DNA from: Synergistaceae bacterium UBA1037
GTDB taxonomy: Bacteria > Synergistota > Synergistia > Synergistales > Synergistaceae
DNA length: 17,394 nt
Reading direction: 5' to 3'
Assembly (NCBI GenBank): GCA_002316795.1
Contig: DCEE01000064.1
Coordinates: 3,417 to 20,810 of the forward strand
Position 1 is the first letter of the stretch. Every line of letters starts with the position of its first letter. This document shows, piece after piece, positions 14,729 to 17,394 of this stretch. Position numbers and translations under genes: made by a program. Below the pieces are notes generated by a model, which saw nothing but the letters and a program-made list of their open reading frames with translations, was not told the DNA's origin and ran no database searches.

Positions 14729-15136
14729 TCAGGCACCGAGTTTTATTCGCTCGTAAGCCGGTTCTCCATTATTCTTGTGAGTTATCTCAAATATCTCAAG
14801 TATCGGGAGTTTTTTCCATATCCTCTCTTTGCCCGAGGAGTATATTATCTTAATGTCCGTTAGTCCGAGGATATTCTCTCTTCTGATGTAAAGGCTCGTA
14901 TCTTCTCCGTTTTTGAGAGGAGTATCCTTCAGGAGATTTTGGGACCAGGCATTTCTTGCGGTTTCAGATATGAAGATCTCTTTTATCTCAGCCCCTGAGT
15001 TGTTTCTGAATTCAAGGGGAATGCCATTTTCCTCCTTCTGCTCTTCTGCCGGAGGTGTGGCGGCGCAGACCTCCGCAAAAGCCGGCAGGGCAAGAAAAAG
15101 CGATATGATCACCGCAATGGCCGGTATCTTTTTCAT
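14729..15136 (-). CDS. Small secreted protein of unknown function
   Basis: The 135-residue product starts with a clear Sec signal peptide, MKKIPAIAVIISLFLALPAFA, with likely cleavage after residue 22. The mature part includes EFRNNSGAEIKEIFIS, then W near residue 64, then DLL-like residues and SLYIRRE. The pattern N-x-[ST]-G-x-x-I-x-x-[IL]-[FY]-[IV]-S...W...LL is recurrent in small exported beta-rich proteins of unknown role. I do not recognise a named family with confidence. ATG 15134-15136 has AAAGGAGTG 6 bases upstream; the frame is open 19 codons further but that part lacks a signal. It is convergent with the metallopeptidase-like gene, and no partner genes are adjacent. Confidence 0.75.
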   Translation of the reverse strand: MKKIPAIAVIISLFLALPAFAEVCAATPPAEEQKEENGIPLEFRNNSGAEIKEIFISETARNAWSQNLLKDTPLKNGEDTSLYIRRENILGLTDIKIIYSSGKERIWKKLPILEIFEITHKNNGEPAYERIKLGA

Positions 15137-15377
15137 GTGATCACTCCTTTCATCATTATCAGTTATTCTGTTATCCGGAACGCTCGGTTTCAATGGTAAA
15201 ATTGCCTGTTTAAGTAGAAAGTTTTTTGATCCAGACTATTTTGGATTTGTTTAATAAATATACGGCAGAGGCTTAAAATGCTGCGAGGTAGAGGTCGGAA
15301 AGGACATATTCTTCTTTTTGGGATCGCACTGCTTCAATTGTTCAGTTTCTGATCTTATCAGCAGGTTAGATATCTCG

Positions 15378-16058
15378 TCATACTCTGGGCCGTGGAAAGG
15401 GCGCTTTTCCCCACTCAAGCTTCTGAAGCAGGCCCCTTGAAAGCATCTCTTCAAGAGAGGGTGCGATATCTGCTTTCGATGAGCATGGAACATAGAGGCT
15501 CATTTCAACATTTTCCCCGTACAGGGCAGAGACCCGGTCTTCCCCAAAACCCCATTTCTTCAGTGATGAGATGAGAGTTTTTGAGTGTTCATAGGTGCAG
15601 GAAAGGTCAAGCGAAAGACTGAATTCCATCTCAACGGTTCCGGCCTCTTTTATCGCAAGTTCGGCAGTCTCTCCGTAAGCGTCGATCAGTCCCCTCACCC
15701 CGAGTTTGACCCCCCCGAAGTATCGGGTCACAACAAGCAAGGTATTCCGGAGAGAATGTCTCTTTAACATGCCTAAAATCGGGCGCCCCGCAGTGCCGGC
15801 AGGTTCTCCTGCATCCGAGCAGTGTTCCAGGATGTTTTCTGTCCCGATCCTGTAAGCCCAGCAATGGTGGTTTGCCCTGGGAAATATTTCCGGAAATCTC
15901 TTTATCATTTCTGAAGCCCCGTCCGGGTCTAAAGCGATACGCACAGATCCGATAAAACGGGATCTTTTGACCGTCATCTCAACGTCGACCTCCTTTGCGG
16001 GAGCTACGAAGATGAGGTTCTGATCTACTTCGGCCACTTTTCCTTCAGCCTTTTCCAT
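15378..16058 (-). CDS. YigZ/IMPACT family protein
   Basis: The 226-residue product has the two-domain layout of YigZ. The N-terminal UPF0029 domain has KRSRFIGSVRIA, HHCWAYRIG, the signature DAGEPAGTAGRPILG, and VVTRYFGGVKLGVRGLIDAYG. The C-terminal domain (about 140-210, DUF1949) resembles a ferredoxin-like fold. In eukaryotes IMPACT proteins regulate Gcn2; the bacterial role is not settled, with ribosome or nucleic-acid binding suggested. ATG 16058 gives a 34-base overlap with the upstream HIT gene. A GTG at 16037 with AAGGA before it is an alternative that still overlaps. The overlap suggests a two-gene unit. Length is close to the family's. Confidence 0.88.
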   Translation of the reverse strand: MEKAEGKVAEVDQNLIFVAPAKEVDVEMTVKRSRFIGSVRIALDPDGASEMIKRFPEIFPRANHHCWAYRIGTENILEHCSDAGEPAGTAGRPILGMLKRHSLRNTLLVVTRYFGGVKLGVRGLIDAYGETAELAIKEAGTVEMEFSLSLDLSCTYEHSKTLISSLKKWGFGEDRVSALYGENVEMSLYVPCSSKADIAPSLEEMLSRGLLQKLEWGKAPFPRPRV

Positions 16059-16525
16059 GTTGAGTTGAGAGCCTCGGATACGACCCTGACTTCTCCAAGT
16101 ACGGGCATGAAGTTGGTGTCGCCGTTCCAGCGGGGCACGACATGCATGTGAAGGTGCTGATCTATCCCGGCACCAGCAACTTTTCCGAGGTTCATACCAA
16201 GGTTGAACCCATGAGGATTCATCACCTCTGTCAGTACTCTGTGCGATGTCTGGCAAAGCGACATCATCTCTGCCAGTTCGATTGCTGTCAGGCCCGGCAT
16301 GTCTGCGGTGTGGCGGTAGGGTACGACCATCAAGTGTCCCGGGTTGTAGGGGAAGGCATTCAATATGACAAAACATTCTTTTCCACGGTGGATGATAAGG
16401 TTCTTTTCGTCGTCGTTCATTCTTGGAAATTCACAGAAGATGCATCCGGGTTCCTTTTGTTCGTTGTCGTCCGAGTTTGAGAGGATATATGCCATCCTCC
16501 AGGGAGCGAATATCTTGTTCTCCAT
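16025..16525 (-). CDS. HIT-family hydrolase (AP4A phosphorylase-like)
   Basis: The 166-residue product has the HIT histidine triad HLHMHVV (His124, 126, 128), which acts on nucleotide phosphates. The Cys28-x2-Cys31 pair near the N-terminus (CIFCEF) and the sequences NAFPYNPGHLMVVPYRH and VVPRW place it with the actinobacterial AP4A-phosphorylase type (Rv2613c-like) rather than the Hint type. Relatives often read HLHQHVVPRW; here the fourth position is Met. Its substrate is likely a diadenosine polyphosphate or other nucleotide phosphate. ATG 16523-16525 follows a GGCGGTGG-like ribosome site. The downstream yigZ overlaps by 34 bases, so the two are likely co-transcribed and coupled. Confidence 0.9.
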   Translation of the reverse strand: MENKIFAPWRMAYILSNSDDNEQKEPGCIFCEFPRMNDDEKNLIIHRGKECFVILNAFPYNPGHLMVVPYRHTADMPGLTAIELAEMMSLCQTSHRVLTEVMNPHGFNLGMNLGKVAGAGIDQHLHMHVVPRWNGDTNFMPVLGEVRVVSEALNSTWKRLKEKWPK

Positions 16526-16562
16526 AATTGAGCCACCGCCTTGTCTCCGCTGATCTTCTCAT

Positions 16563-16568
16563 ATTATA
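16563..16568 (-). promoter_or_regulatory. Candidate -10 for the HIT/yigZ unit
   Basis: A perfect TATAAT on the minus strand (plus-strand ATTATA, 16563-16568) lies 38 bases upstream of the HIT start. A weak TGGCAT lies 18 bases further upstream as a possible -35. Confidence 0.4.
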
Positions 16569-16599
16569 GTGCTTTTTACATAGCAAATGCCATTACTTG

Positions 16600-16608
16600 T
16601 GGTATAAA
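16600..16608 (+). promoter_or_regulatory. Extended -10 candidate for the SYLF gene
   Basis: TGGTATAAA (TG at 16600-16601, TATAAA at 16603-16608) lies 43 bases before the ATG at 16651. No strong -35 was seen. It is back to back with the HIT promoter in a 125-base divergent gap. Confidence 0.4.
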
Positions 16609-16650
16609 AGTAAGTGTCTCTATGGAAAACTATGAACAGGGGGAATATAT

Positions 16651-17358
16651 ATGGTGAAAATTCCAAGATCTCAAATGGTTATACTTATCCTGGCAGCAGC
16701 AGTCATCTTTTCTTCAGGCATATCCGCCTTTGCGGAAGAGAAAGCCCATGAGAGAAGGATCAGGCTCTCTGCCGAACTTGTGCGGGAGATGACGGCGCAG
16801 GATGACTCATCCAGCATGGCAGATGTGATCAAATCAGGAAAGGGTGTCGCCATTTTCCCTGCCGTCACAAAGGCTGGCCTCATGATAGGCGGTCAGGTGG
16901 GGGAGGGCCTGGTCCTTCTCAGGAACCCAAACGGCACCTGGAACGGACCCTCCTTCATGAGTCTGTCGGGCGCATCGATAGGTATACAGATCGGTGCACA
17001 GTCTGTAGGCCTTGTTCTTGTCATAACCAATGAGGATGGCCTCAGGGCTTTCACAGGGGGAAACAGCTTCAAACTTGGAGCTGACGTTGCGATAGCCGCA
17101 GGCCCTGTCGGGAGGGATGCATCCGCTGCTACAGACACGCGTGCCAAAGCCTCGATCTACAGCTACTCGATGTCCAAGGGGCTCTTTGCCGGAATGTCGT
17201 TTGAGGGATCCGTTCTCAACCAGAACAGGGATGCCAACAGGGCATACTGGGGCAGGGATATGTCTGCGGCATCGGCACTTAAGAAACCGGCTAATGATAA
17301 GAGGATAAAAAACCTTATTGACAGCCTTAATGCTTTGGTCAAGAAGGCTCCCAAGTAG
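16651..17358 (+). CDS. Exported SYLF/Ysc84-domain lipid-binding protein
   Basis: The 235-residue product starts with a Sec signal peptide (about 1-29, ending ISAFA). The mature part is a SYLF domain. Landmarks are GVAIFPAVTKAGLMIGGQVGEG, WNGPSFMSLSGASIGIQIGAQS, DLVLVI-like VLVITNEDGLRAF, and LGADVAIAAGPVGRDASAATD, then SYSMSKGLFAGMSFEGSVL. The domain is known to bind phosphoinositides in eukaryotes, and bacterial versions are probably periplasmic lipid binders. The last 30 residues are basic and helical. ATG 16651 follows CAGGGGG with 7 bases between. The gene has no downstream partner inside the window; 36 bases after the stop reach the edge. Confidence 0.9.
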   Translation: MVKIPRSQMVILILAAAVIFSSGISAFAEEKAHERRIRLSAELVREMTAQDDSSSMADVIKSGKGVAIFPAVTKAGLMIGGQVGEGLVLLRNPNGTWNGPSFMSLSGASIGIQIGAQSVGLVLVITNEDGLRAFTGGNSFKLGADVAIAAGPVGRDASAATDTRAKASIYSYSMSKGLFAGMSFEGSVLNQNRDANRAYWGRDMSAASALKKPANDKRIKNLIDSLNALVKKAPK

Positions 17359-17394
17359 CGGCAATTGGGATTTATAGCAGCGCTAACTTAGCAA

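Noticed and set aside
1..17394. Mobile elements, CRISPR arrays, tRNA and rRNA genes
   Set aside because: No transposase or integrase reading frame, spaced repeat array, or cloverleaf with T-loop consensus was found by eye on either strand.

Overview
The window looks like chromosomal, protein-coding DNA from an anaerobic, Gram-negative-type bacterium. The best guess is a member of the Synergistota (Synergistes/Cloacibacillus/Aminobacterium relatives). This is an inference from the gene order dnaA-dnaN-recF-mnmG-DUF721, moderate G+C with many AGG arginine codons, a superoxide reductase (typical of anaerobes), and exported proteins with lipoprotein or Sec signals. No sequence search was possible. 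I see no transposase, phage module, CRISPR array, tRNA or rRNA.

Layout. Positions 1-162 are the 3' end of an exported-type protein gene, closed by a strong terminator (194-227). Positions 228-904 are non-coding, AT-rich and rich in DnaA boxes: one half of a likely replication origin, carrying the dnaA promoter. dnaA (905-2245) is followed by a 226-bp gap with more DnaA boxes and a run of CTA/TTA-type triplets that looks like a DnaA-trio unwinding element. The origin therefore appears bipartite around dnaA, as in Bacillus subtilis. dnaN, recF, mnmG and a DUF721/DciA-like gene follow as an overlapping operon to 7052. It supplies the initiator, the clamp, recombination repair, tRNA wobble modification and a probable replicative-helicase loader.

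Positions 7200-10755 are an accessory stretch of single genes: a 1Fe superoxide reductase with its own terminator, an orphan TroA-fold (cobalamin/siderophore-type) binding lipoprotein preceded by an extra DnaA-box pair, a small cupin on the minus strand, and a DUF362 protein with two 4Fe-4S clusters. On the minus strand at 10770-12448 an AI-2E-family permease and the manganese exporter MntP are translationally coupled. They are divergent from ftsZ (12529-13851), which stands apart from any ftsA or dcw genes; the gap holds two overlapping, face-to-face -10 elements.

The last part holds a 166-aa protein resembling the phage-type putative metallopeptidase family with its HExxH histidines replaced by arginines (14156-14656), a small secreted protein of unknown function on the minus strand (14729-15136), a minus-strand HIT hydrolase/YigZ pair (16525-15378), and an exported SYLF/Ysc84 lipid-binding protein (16651-17358).

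Most genes are housekeeping. The most unusual points are the origin architecture (dnaA-dnaN trio element and a distant DnaA-box pair), the degenerate metallopeptidase-like protein, and the overlapping ftsZ/permease promoter dyad. I did not find a convincing new multi-gene system.
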